Assembly: GCA_949152475.1 (NCBI GenBank)
Contig: OX424570.1
Coordinates: forward strand, 16,922,694 to 16,986,693
Reading direction: 5' to 3'
DNA from: Terebella lapidaria
Taxonomy: Eukaryota > Annelida > Polychaeta > Terebellida > Terebellidae
DNA length: 64,000 nt
The position numbers were made by a program, and so were the translations under genes. Shown here in pieces: positions 46,108 through 57,157 of this stretch. Within the stretch, counting starts at the first letter, position 1; each line of letters begins with the position of its first letter. The notes beneath the pieces are model-generated. The model was given only the letters and a program-made list of their open reading frames with translations, was not told where the DNA came from and did no database searches.

Positions 46108-47827
46108 TCAATACGTCATGGTCGGCCAGGTTTGAATGCGACATTGTGGGTGACAATGACGATGTATCCAACTTGAATGCAAGTTGCAAAATAACCTGCT
46201 TATTTATATCCTTATGACATTGCAAGTGACACGGATATGTATGCATCATACGCCACGAATTATTCACGTATGTACTGACCTCTCCAAGAGACTACTTCAC
46301 CCAGCCATAAGCGATCTCTACCTTTTATTATATTTCATTGAAGATGTGTGAATAGTGTTTAGCACAAAAAGTTGTATATTGCTTGACTTCTCATCAATCA
46401 TAAATGTGTAAATACATCAGTCAACCTCTGGTGTACAAAGGCCCCTTAGGCCAACAAAAATAGGCCCCTCACAATATGTTACACGTAATATACACTGAAA
46501 AAATATAAGATTACAAGAACGCTAATAATAAATAACATCCACCAGATGCTTTCTCTGAGAGCCTTTTCTCTGACTGCCTTTGTGTTTTAGCCTTCCTCGT
46601 TTACTGTACAGTGTACATATTTTTCTACTAATTACAGACACTTCTGGTGCAGTCTCACAGCAAAAAAAAAACACGGGAAAAAATTGAAAAAAAAAAATCC
46701 TTAGAATCAATGGAAGATTACACACCAGTCTCAATACAATGAAAGAAATAATGTGGAGATGCATTTTTCTTAGGAGTACATCAAAGAAATTATGAAATAA
46801 ATGGACAGGCGTGTTTCTGAACAACTCCCCAAAATGCTTCATACCCTCGAGAAAATCAGACGATAGCTTGGTCAGACCAGCGTGATCCTTTGCTGTCGAG
46901 TTTTATGTTGCTAATCCAAAAGGTATGATCGAGCTCCAACAGAAATTTCAAAGCAGATAGCCACATATGTCATTGATGTAACGTTCTCCCGAAATTAAAC
47001 CCCGTCCACAAGGCCCAAAGTTTCTCATGACTGACACACACCATCAGCCTCTTTTTGACAAGACACTTGTTCAGCCATGTCAACCATTCCTCAAGGCCCT
47101 CCACTGAAATTAGTCAACAATAAATTCCGTACTGGTAGGTGAAAGTGTATAGCAATTTCAGATTATTGTTTGGCTTTTGACTTAAATACAAATTCACCAT
47201 ATCAGCAACATAAGTTACACTGCTTGAACTGAATATGAGTACAAGGTTCAGAAGCATACCAAGTTTATTAAGATCGTACCTGGATATAGTTGTCTCAGCC
47301 ATTGCATTTGGAAAGCGACTGAAACTGTCGCTTCAGTTGGTATGTCACGTGACGTTACGGTACGATTCTGATGACAAAAACATAGACATTTTATTCAGTG
47401 GGAGTAGTACTCCATTTAGAACTCGAGTTAATCTGGTAACACAAAGAAGGTATGAATGTATGTCACTAGAATCACACCATAACGTGACTACCAGCTTTAT
47501 TGCGGATACCTCAATTTTGTGTTGTTGACATAGTTTGTTGGCTGCCCCCACCCCCCCCCCCCCTCTCCCAACAGAATAAACTCGTCGCTCTTCATGGATC
47601 ATTATGTACACATAAAAACAACAACGACAGAACTAAATAATTCAGATTATCTCTATGAAGAAAACTACACACGTCGCTTTGATTGGTCAAAATATGTAGA
47701 TAAAATACACCATAATGAACAAAAGAGTCAGATCAACATGATCAATGGATTCGACGTGTAACCAATACATATTGCATACGATATGATGACTAAAAAAAAC
47801 ATACGTACAAGAAAACACATTTCACAC

Positions 47828-47950
47828 AAGTGTGTAAACATTATTGGGATCCGCAATGAACATGGTGAAATGGGCACAATGGTGTCAGCAATTAGTCGTT
47901 CCAAGTGTGTAAACGTTAATGGGATCCGCAATGAACATGGTGAAATGAGC
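47828..47950. repeat. 75-bp direct repeat, two partial copies
   Basis: AAGTGTGTAAACATTATTGG and the following GGATCCGCAATGAACATGG recur 75 bp later (47903) with two or three changes. Confidence 0.8.
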
Positions 47951-48159
47951 GCATGGAGAGATAAATGTTGGTATCGACCTATCAGCCTTTTATTACAATA
48001 ACCTTTTATTACAATATTTTGATGATGATAATAAAAAAAACTTAACATTAAACATTTTTGGCATAGAAATAGCAGACAGTGTCGGGAATTTTGGAATAGA
48101 AACAAAGCACAGTGTGTAAATACAGTTTTTTTTCCAATGTGCACAAGATGCAATTAGTG

Positions 48160-48440
48160 CACAATTGTCCAACGAACTATTGAAGGAATTTATGAATCCG
48201 AAACAAACCCCGTGAAATATAGGTGTATGACAAGTAATGAGTAACCAATCACAAGCCAAAAGGCTACTGAGTTCAATATAAGTATAATAAATGACTATCC
48301 AATCACTGACCAATTGTTGTGTATTTATATACTAATTTCATCAAGTGCGCAGTGGAAACTACTCTATTTTTTCATATTGTCTGCCCCTATGACACTAGTG
48401 TCTTTTAGATGTACGATATATAGGTGTGACAGGTGTTTCG
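48160..48440 (+). repeat. Fragment of the lectin-gene unit flank, far from the array
   Basis: Matches 1540-1740 in order: ACTGAGTT, AAGCCAAAAGG near ATGACAAGTA, and the CTGCCCC...TGTCTTTT block. It shows that a piece of the unit extends or was copied beyond copy E toward gene H. Confidence 0.5.
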
Positions 48441-49652
48441 ATTCCAGAAAGGTATTATACTTTAAGACTTTGTGGTGGCGGTGTTAATAGCGGGGTTGAT
48501 ACATCATACATAATGATACAAAATCACACGACATGCTCTTCCGTTACCTCGATACTGATACCATATATTTAATAAATACTGGATGCTGGAATTTACTGGC
48601 CAGAATTCCATTTGATTCTCATGGTGTTTTATTCACAGGTCTGCGACTGTCCATCAATTCGGTAGAACTCCAGCGCAGTAATATACCCATGCCATGCTTT
48701 TGTTGTCTGTTCCCGCATGACTATTTGTCGTAACCCTGGTTGTGTCGGCTCGCTAAGCATTGATCAAATATGGCGAAGCTTAATCAACGTCATGCTCATT
48801 CAACGTTGTACATGTAGTTGCATTTACATATTGACATGAGGGTTCTAATTTCATGTTTGTTATCCTTTTTAATGGTAATCACATGTGGGTATCTGTAACA
48901 CAAGCATTGAGATGGGAACAATGTTCTTATGTGCGTAAGTTATGAATGAACGAATAGCATATTTGGTTAACAAATATTGTATGTTATATCCTCATTGTAT
49001 ATTTTGTTTAAGTGACAAGTCATTCCAGCAAAAAGTTCTAACTGTCGCAGCAAAACAGTCCATTACGGTGCCAATAGTGATGACTGTCAACTGCCACGAG
49101 TTGAATATGTATTTGAGATCGCATTTGCCTCATGGAATGGTATCACTCATAAATAGGCATTAAACTGCAAAAACTTTTCTGTGCGGATGTTGCGCAACAT
49201 ATCGAATGTAACATGGAGTGTTTACTGTTTTACTTCTAACCTATTTCAGCAGCGCATAAGATCGTGAAGCATGTCATTGGAACGAACCATGGTACAATAC
49301 TGTATACACCCACTGAAGGGCTGATGACTAGCCGATGTTTTTTTTCACCTCCAGATGCAATTATACATAGTCATTGAAGTACCAGTGGATGGGTCTTTCA
49401 TAGTACAAACACTGTAGGAGGTGTTTTCCAAAACTATCAGGAAATGACAATATTTGTCACCAAGAACGGATGTCATGATTGTTTAATCAGAATCGCTCGT
49501 GGGTATATAAATATTCTCCGCAAAAATGCCATATAATTGTAACGTGTAGATTCCGTCTTACGCGTATAGTGGACTGTGAATTGCTGTCGAAATGAAACTT
49601 TGGATTATTTTTGTGTCAGTGTTGAACTGAATTGCAGAACCACAATCCCAAC

Positions 49653-52209
49653 ATGTCAAAACCTATTTTAGTTCTGATCGCACATTTTCTATTTTGTGCA
49701 TTGGCTGTGTTAGCTCTAGAGAACTCGCTAATATCCACAAAATACCTTACGAAACAAGATCGCAAATTTTCAACGGGGCCGTTTGAAACGAGGAAATATC
49801 TCGTAAAGCATCTTGGGAGCAGGAGCGCCCGGCTGTCCTGCTTGGTCACTTGCTCAGCCATCGACAAGTGCAAGGCAATGATTGTTCAGACAACAGGGGT
49901 TGGCGATCATACATGTGATTTATATGACCTCGCTGCCCTCTACCCAACCGTATACCAAGCTGGAAGCTGGATCTATCATAAAAGTGAGTAAAATACTTGA
50001 ACATAAAAGTGCGAAATATGATGGTCTAGGTTTCAAGACTCATCATGCTTCATGCACCCATTTTCAGATATATAAGTTATATATATATCATAAGTTATAT
50101 AAGCAAATAAAAAGCCATAGAAATATATATAATGTCAAGCCACAAATAAAAAGCCCATAGAAATATATAATGTTAAGCCACAAATACTTGTTCACCGTTA
50201 TCAACAAAATTTGCTTTGTTGATGTTCCGAGTTCACTGAAGGTCAAATTAAAGGTCGCCACTGATATATACACATATGATTTCCTATTGGAAGTACAATT
50301 GTACAACTGTTTAATTTCTAGCTTGAAGTATTTGACGAATTTACTTCATACAACTTCCATGGCGAAAGATAATATGGATGGAATTTTCTATATCCAAAAT
50401 AATTTTCAATGGGGAAAAAGCAATTTTAGGGGGCTGGAAATGATTAGAGAAGGGTAGGGAGAGTGAAATGCCCGCCAATATATTATTTTCTAAATCCAAC
50501 GAAACTTTCAATGGTGGAAAAAATGGGAGGGGGGGGGGGGGGGGGAGGGCTGCAAATGGTTGAAAACAGTTAGTGATAGTGAAATTTTAGAAACACATTT
50601 TAGAAAATATACGCCAGATTCCTAAAATACCATTTTTAAAAGCGCCAAAATAAAAACAAGAAACCGAACAAATTGAAAAATACCTCTCCGATTGTTTTCA
50701 GGTATTTTTGACGAAAATTTCAGGAAGTTAATATTGTAAATTCAGAAATGCCAATCGATTATCGGACCGTAGGTTCTGTAACCTGAAAAAGTCCGAGTCA
50801 CTTTCCCAAGGAAATGGGCGATGGTTTTTGTTCGTGGCGATCAGATTCTGTACGTATCACTTGTTAGGACTCCAGTCACTTAGAGAGCTACAGCAGAGTA
50901 TCCGCCACGCTTGTGTCGTATACATGGAGAAACTAGGCTGAAAGTCCAATCACGGTTTACAGACCACGTGCTTCTCAATGGAAACACGTGAAGCAACAAC
51001 AATAATAAAACTTGATATTTTTGTGACTATTCCTAAAAAAATTGGAACCATTACCCAAGTACGATATATTCCGAAGGAACAAAACCGAGTCCGTTATCTA
51101 ATCTCAAATTTCAGTGCCAGGCAAAATTGAGAAAATTTTATGAACAGGAAAAATATAAGATACCATACTATGAAACTGGTACTCGCCCTTTTCGTGCTGT
51201 GAATCTCGCAGCTCTCAAACTGCCATGGACTTGGTCCTTGTGCAAATTGAAGATCATGGCTTTGGCTCACTGATTGCGAAATCACTATTTTCGCCAGCTA
51301 ATCTAAACCAATGATTATTGACCAAGGACATTATATTTGATTTCGCTAAACATTTATAACTGAATAAAATGCTCGGCCGATTGACATTTTCACCCACGAC
51401 TCTCGTTTTAGTTCAAGAAACCGGCTGGGCTGTTGACATCACGTCAATTCCTGGCGTGACGTGCACAGCTTCTTCAGAGGAAGACGATCTCGAGTGCTAT
51501 AGGGCTCTCAACAAGCAAACACAAGGGGGATGGTATACCGAGTGGTCTGCTAATGGTGAAACAGACGGGGCGTGGATAAAATTTGATCTGCCGGAACCAG
51601 TGATCTTAGAGAGAGCCATCCTGTGGTTCCGCTGCAACAGCAACGACCAGTTCCGTCGTTTCAAAACAGAGACCAGCACTGGACTGCAGAAACAGGTAGG
51701 CAAAAATGAAAGGGTGTGACTTTTAAACGTCAATGTTGAGCAGTATTCGTTCAGTGATTCAACGCTTTCCGGTGCCACATAAAGTGAACTGGCCCTCCTC
51801 CGTGATAATTCGATTTGTTGTTTCGTGTGGCACAATACATTTGAAAGAAGATGGCCATCTTGAGACATTGTAGGCTGTGACCATAGGCGTTGTCAGACGC
51901 AAATTGAAGATTTAGTAGAATATATGAAGCATTTCAATTAGGAATGAGGAGTGCAATGAATAAATAAATGGAAAATGTGAAACAATAAACGGATCCCAAT
52001 AAAAAAATTTTCAGATGACTCGTTCCTGCAATGGTGGTATCGACTGGGAGTCTTGTGGTGGTCAACCTGGCGAAGAATTTGCGTTTGATTTTCCTGATCC
52101 GACGACTTTCGTGAAGTTCACCGGCTATGATATGTGCAGTTCAAATTTTCTCTTCCCCAGCAATGGAGGTTTCCGCGAAATTGAATTAAATGGGATCTAT
52201 TACTTGTAA
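49653..52209 (+). CDS. Gene H: divergent plus-strand paralogue, secreted PAN-like plus F5/8C-like protein
   Basis: Exons 49653-49983, 51412-51695 and 52015-52209 (331+284+195 bp) join in phase to 269 residues without a stop. The start ATG is MSKPILVLIAHFLFCALAVLA, a clear signal peptide. The PAN-like part has RLSCLVTCSAIDKCKAMIV and HTCDLYDLAA, ending SWIYHK like the SWVYQK of the tandem copies. The F5/8C-like domain has VTCTASS, LECYRALN, WIKFDLP, DQFRRFKTE, then SCNGGIDWESCGG, VKFTGYDMC and GGFREIELNGIYYL. Donors are GTGAGT and GTAGGC; acceptors are CGTTTTAG/TT and TTTTCAG/AT. Exon order and phases match B, D and E, but sequence identity is low and orientation is opposite, so it is an old relative. 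Intron 1 (1.4 kb) holds a pearl-like remnant. Confidence 0.8.
50390..50795 (+). mobile_element. Decayed right end of a pearl/CvA-like element in intron 1 of gene H
   Basis: Ends with the hairpin-like ATCGGACCGTAGGTTCTGT and AACCTGAAAAA. Upstream are a long G run and the TATTTTTGACGAAAATTTCAG phrase of the family's right module. The microsatellite is lost. Older than the copies at 22 and 31 kb. Confidence 0.5.
51045..51165 (+). repeat. Dispersed repeat family, copy 2 (partial)
   Basis: Shares CCGTTATCTAATCTCA and AGGCAAAATTGAGAAAATTT with the copy at 34299-34486. Confidence 0.6.
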
Positions 52210-52607
52210 AGAAAGCAGAAATGTTGAGAATGCTCACAGGCAACTTCTATTGCCATAAACGTGTCGTCAATTTGAGTCGGAAGTCGTTTTGTCAACCTTT
52301 TTCAAACTATCATTAAAATGTACGATAAAAGAAAGCAAAACAATGTAGAAACGTCTAATAATATGGAAGCAGACATGGATGTTCAAATATATCTGAAAAT
52401 TGGGGAACTCTAGGCGTGTCAGGCGAATCGTCAGGCTGTGACGGCACTTTTACGCGATTTGTCCACCAGCCGGCACTCCGAAGCACTCGTCATTGTAATA
52501 ACCGATTCTCCGGTCCCTTGAACCAGGGGATAGTGTCAGTGCGCGGTAACAAATACCCCGTATTAATGCGCGTTTTGTAAACACGAGCACATGCTTTCTT
52601 GTTTTGC
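52210..52607. other. Spacer after gene H
   Basis: 3' flank of gene H, then a more GC-rich stretch from 52410 directly upstream of the helicase fragment. No gene recognised. Confidence 0.4.
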
Positions 52608-52956
52608 ATGGGTCGATCAGACACTGACAGCTATGACTCAGCCATGGGCACTAAAGTTTGCCACGGAAAATTAGCATTGACAGATTTTTCATGGAAGGAA
52701 AAGCAATTAGAATGTCTAAAAAAGATATATGCTAACATATATTTATTCGCATTTCTACCCAATGGCTATAGGAAAAGTATCATTTTCCGAAGTGTGCCGT
52801 TCCTAGTGGAAGCCAGGGACCAGACGGCAAACGGGATTGTCATTGTTGTGACAAGTTAAAATAGCATTATGATCGACCAAGTGAAGACACTGTTCGAGAG
52901 AGGTATCAAAGCCTGCAGCCTGGACTACGAGTGTTCCCATGGGGTTTCGTTTTTTT
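52608..52956 (+). pseudogene. RecQ-like DNA helicase fragment, broken
   Basis: Reads MGRSDTDSYDSAM..., then SWKEKQLECLKKIYANIYLF, AFLPNGYRKSIIFRSVPFLV, NGIVIVVTS, and after an in-frame stop NSIMIDQVKTLFERGIKACS. This is the N-terminal part of a RecQ-type DEAD-box helicase core: the Q..CL motif, motif I and motif Ia. Motif I is degenerate (FLPNGYRKS where the family has LPTGYGKS), which by itself should abolish ATP binding. The fragment stops near 52956 and no DEVH, HRD or C-terminal part follows. RecQ-like fragments of this kind are frequent in invertebrate genomes, sometimes on mobile elements. I call it dead. Confidence 0.65.
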
Positions 52957-53029
52957 AATCAGAGAAGGAAGAAGGAGGCGAGGACAACAACCAAGATGAG
53001 ACAGGCATAAAATTTACCTGTGTTTTATA

Positions 53030-53342
53030 TACTCTGATTTTTCTAACTCGTTTACATCGATTTTGCTGATATTTTTGCGATGCTAAATCGTATCCTATTA
53101 TAACTTGGCACAGCTCACCTTGGGACCAAACGGCAATTTTCTGCAAACTTTCGGACTTCTACCCATGAAGCTGATAAAGGCAATATGGCAGCGCCCTACA
53201 GCAGTGAATATCCTTGCTTAAATCGGATTCGGAAGATAGATCTGTGAAAATCTATTGCCGTTTGCATCATAGACATGTGATATTCAGTTAAATAGTTCTC
53301 TTGAAGTAAGGCAAAAAACGGTGAGTTAGAAAAATCAGAGTA
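53030..53342. mobile_element. 313-bp MITE with TA target duplication
   Basis: The ends TACTCTGATTTTTCTAACTC and GAGTTAGAAAAATCAGAGTA are perfect over about 20 bp, with TA on each side (53028-53029, 53343-53344). Tc1/mariner-like by target site. No ORF. Confidence 0.8.
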
Positions 53343-53344
53343 TA

Positions 53345-56300
53345 GCTTGTATATGCATTCAGACTATACCAGTTTTACCAATACAAAGAAATAACACATA
53401 TGATTTTTTTCCAACAGGTTTTTATCAAGGTAAGCATCACATTGCAACATGTGGTGAACAACAGCATGGTGTACGCACACCCAGAGGCAATGACATAAGT
53501 CATATTAGGCGCATATTACACTGGCAAATCGCTTATACAAAAATTCTTATGATAATTACCTATATTTTCGCCCATAACAAAATACTGCCTTGTATCGCCT
53601 GATTATATTGCCATTATATCGATTTTACATGTACCTAGACACCGCTACTGGAGTTATTCGATCACAATCTCTAAGGGTATCATACACTCCTCCTTAATAC
53701 TACTCGTCCACTAAATGAATGCCATTTAAGCCATCTGTCACCTTATTGAATATCGAGGAAGGCGCAGGATATGATACTTGGGCCAAAAATTGTATAGTTT
53801 TCGACAATATGTCCTGTCTGTAACAAAATATCAGAAACATTCAATCTTGGCTACAAACTTACTTCAATTCATGGAGGCATCCATATTGGAACTATTTTCC
53901 GTTCCCCAGAAAGCAAAGAATGAATTGTGTGAAAGACGGGTGCTGGAGCGCCGCCTTTCGTGAAAACGCTGCCACCGCCATTTTTTTTTATTTCGCAAAT
54001 GCTAATGGCTATTTCGCACAGTTTCGATCATTCTGCTGCAATAAATTACTTCCCATCTTAGGCGTGGTACCCATGTTTGTCATGGCCTTTCATATTTGGA
54101 TAATAAACTGGTCCGAAACTTGTGGTATATCCCTTATTGATAATGATTTTGTTTCTATCATTTCAACATTAGGATAACCGTCTCCGAAATCAGTGCAGCA
54201 CATTGCTATTATTGGGATTCTGTACATAATGGGGTACATTATCGACAGGTACAAATTGTTTGTGCCTTCCTGTATATAGACCCGCTTTACCATATAAAGA
54301 TATTCAAACTGTCTCAGTTTAATCATGCATGACTAAAACTAATCGATATTCATATGACATGGTCGGTGCTGACCAGTAAGGTCACTAAAATATGTCAACA
54401 ATACTGACTTCTCTATGTATGAAAGATTTGGTATGATTTGATTTGATTCCATATGGTCATCCATGACAAACATATTGTGAATAGTAGTATAATGGTGAAC
54501 ACTTGTCAACGAAAGTTAATGTTTACATGTTTATGTCTTCTAAATGATCTTTATTAGTTATATAACTTATAAAAAAATTGAAACAATCTACAAGTGTTGT
54601 CGAGAAGGGTCGCTTCGGTTTGTCTACACCTTCACAATGAATGTCAATATTGAATGGGTTTCAAAAACTTTGTGTTTATAAGAAAATTGAGACAGTATTT
54701 TGAAACTTGATCTTCGGTACGGACAAAGTTGAATCTGTTGAACAAATAATTGTGTCTTTATAGAAAAATATAGGTTAACTTCCTTGATTGAAATGGATGT
54801 GTGATGATAATATTCCTTAACTCACGCATATTGCTATAAATTTGAAAAAAAAAATACTCATATCCAGGACTAAGGGAACTATAGATTACGGGCAGAGTAT
54901 TCAGCTAGGCGTTTCCCTAGAGGTGTATATTTTGATCAAAAAACACATTTGGATCAAAAAGCAATATTGATTCTACGTCTATGCCAATAACTGGTAGACA
55001 CTTTCAACACCTGATGAGCCATAGTTATCAGAATTCGTTGCATTTTTTGGCTGAAATTGAGGTTTCTCAGAAAGTTTTCGACTTGTGATCTTTTTCCATG
55101 TGTGTCAAATAAACATTCGTGTTCAATTTCGCAATACAACAATACTGCTAATGTTACTGCTAATACTGCTAATGATATGTAAAAAATATTTCCGAACAGA
55201 GGAATACATGTTCCAAACTACACAGGTAGTTGTTAGTCATATGCCATATTCATGGCATATCAACATTTTCCACAAGTTGATATGGGCTTCAGACCCCAAT
55301 ACGGCGTGATATCTGCCTTCAGTCACCATATGGGATATGCTGACTGAAGGCATGTATGCCGTATTGGGGTCTGAGGACCATGGTAACGATTATATCATTG
55401 AATAATAAAGAACTCTCCAAAACACCTTTCCGTAATACACCCCTGAATCCCATGATACAGACAATATTGTGGGGCCGCTTCACACAGCTCTCCAACTACG
55501 GCGTGGTATTGTCGGTCAATCGACCAATCAGGATCGTGCTTTTTAAGCAATTCTATGATACAATTTGATTGTGCAGTATGGTAATTTGGCTCATATCAAT
55601 GCAACTGACTCCCACGGGTGATCATTGACCAGAAAATGTGCCATGTGTTATGAATTGACAAAGTGTCAGACCAGGAAAATTAGGCGTCAGTCATCTTGGT
55701 TCTGCTCTGCAGCAGTTGGAACCAAGTAGTACCAAACCCACTACAACTCTGGCATAGACATGAGAGAGACATAGAGGTTGTTGCATTTTTTTTTGTGTTT
55801 GAGGACCTAATCAAATCGTAGTTACATACTTACGAAAAGTGCAGTGGCTCAACATTGGAATCGCCTCAGAACAACAGCTCTAATACATACAGCGATTTTT
55901 CGTAACCAGGGTGACATATTCAATTCGAGTGAATATGTTTTGTATTTCAGATTTATGACTTCCTTATGTTTATTCTCTTAAGGAATCAATAATAATCGCT
56001 CGTTCTAGTAAGAGAAAATGCGCGGAATACTGAGTGAACTCTAGTTAAACTGTTTGCCGATTGTTTGATAACAAATATAATTTAAACCATTGTTGATATT
56101 GTTAAGAACCTGAACGTTTCCAAATGGTATTTGATAAAAACAACTTTACTAACAAATGAATACTAACAACTTATAATATAAAGAATATATTTATTTATTA
56201 CTTTGGTAATAAATTCGTATCATGATGATTATTTAGGAGAAACGTTGTTAGTAGCATCGGGGCTATGGTATAACGTTATGACGGCAATAACGTTGAAACA

Positions 56301-56903
56301 TAGTGTTATGAGTTGATAACACCAGGGTAACTACCAGAACGCCTACAACATTGAAAATGGAGCTTTAGAGACACGATACTACGATTCACTCTGGTACAAA
56401 CTATCACCTAGCTGAAAATTTATCTTGGAATTCTGGCCATGTTCTAGCGATTTGAACCAATAATTTGCAGTGTGTCATCTGTTGTATTTCAGATAAATTC
56501 GTGAAATACCCGTTCAGTTTTTGTTATTTTTTTCAGTACTAAAATATATGACCACACAGAAGTTAGTACACGTGGCTGATAATTTAAACCATACCTATAA
56601 CCATACCATACCATCCATATAATCACGCACTAGGGTAGGCCGAGTACTGTAGTGACAGAGAGATCTTCGAACGAAAAATGCCGACTCGGCGAAAAAATTT
56701 TAGGTCAAGGTCAAAGTTCATCCATTACACCCCTTAGACATATTTGTCTAGTGTCACGAGTTCGAAAATAACGTCCGTTTCGCTCTACGACGCACCGTTT
56801 CCGAGATATCGGGGAAAAAAGATTCTGCTAAAACCATAAAGGCATTTCTTCCGAAATGCCTTAATCGGGTTGTCGAGAAATTGACCTGGACAGCCGTTGC
56901 GCT
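53345..56903. other. Gene-free spacer
   Basis: I see no exon. It holds the hairpin at 55290-55373. At 56660-56900 is a stretch with AGGTCAAGGTCAAAGTTCA and CCGAGATATCGGG, which looks like old repeat DNA abutting the LINE end. AT-rich, many short frames, none coherent. Confidence 0.4.
55290..55373. repeat. 84-bp hairpin
   Basis: CAGACCCCAATACGGC and GCCGTATTGGGGTCTG close a stem that continues through CTGCCTTCAGTCA / TGACTGAAGGCA. Another small palindrome (ATGCCATATTCATGGCAT) is 40 bp to the left. No target duplication seen. Confidence 0.8.
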
Positions 56904-57157
56904 AAGTAAGTAAGTAAGTAAGCAAGTAAAGGTTTATTCAACGCCATATTCTGGCACAAGAAACATGACAAGTACATGTAATAGACACATGGTACATACA
57001 TTATGCATTACATACCGGTATGTATAATCATTTCCAATTATGTATTTTAGTGGTTTTGACACTTTGATACACTTACAATATAACATATATATATGAGGGG
57101 AGAATGAATCGTATTTACTGGAATATACATGAGGCCCCAATCTGGGCATTACATTCC

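Larger units (their letters stand above)
46108..49652. other. Gene-poor spacer with repeat fragments
   Basis: No gene supported. It contains a 75-bp direct repeat (47828-47950) and, at about 48160-48440, a diverged piece of the lectin-gene unit flank (CACAAGCCAAAAGGCTACTGAGTT). It also has A-, T- and C-runs. An AT-rich upstream region leads into gene H. Confidence 0.4.
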
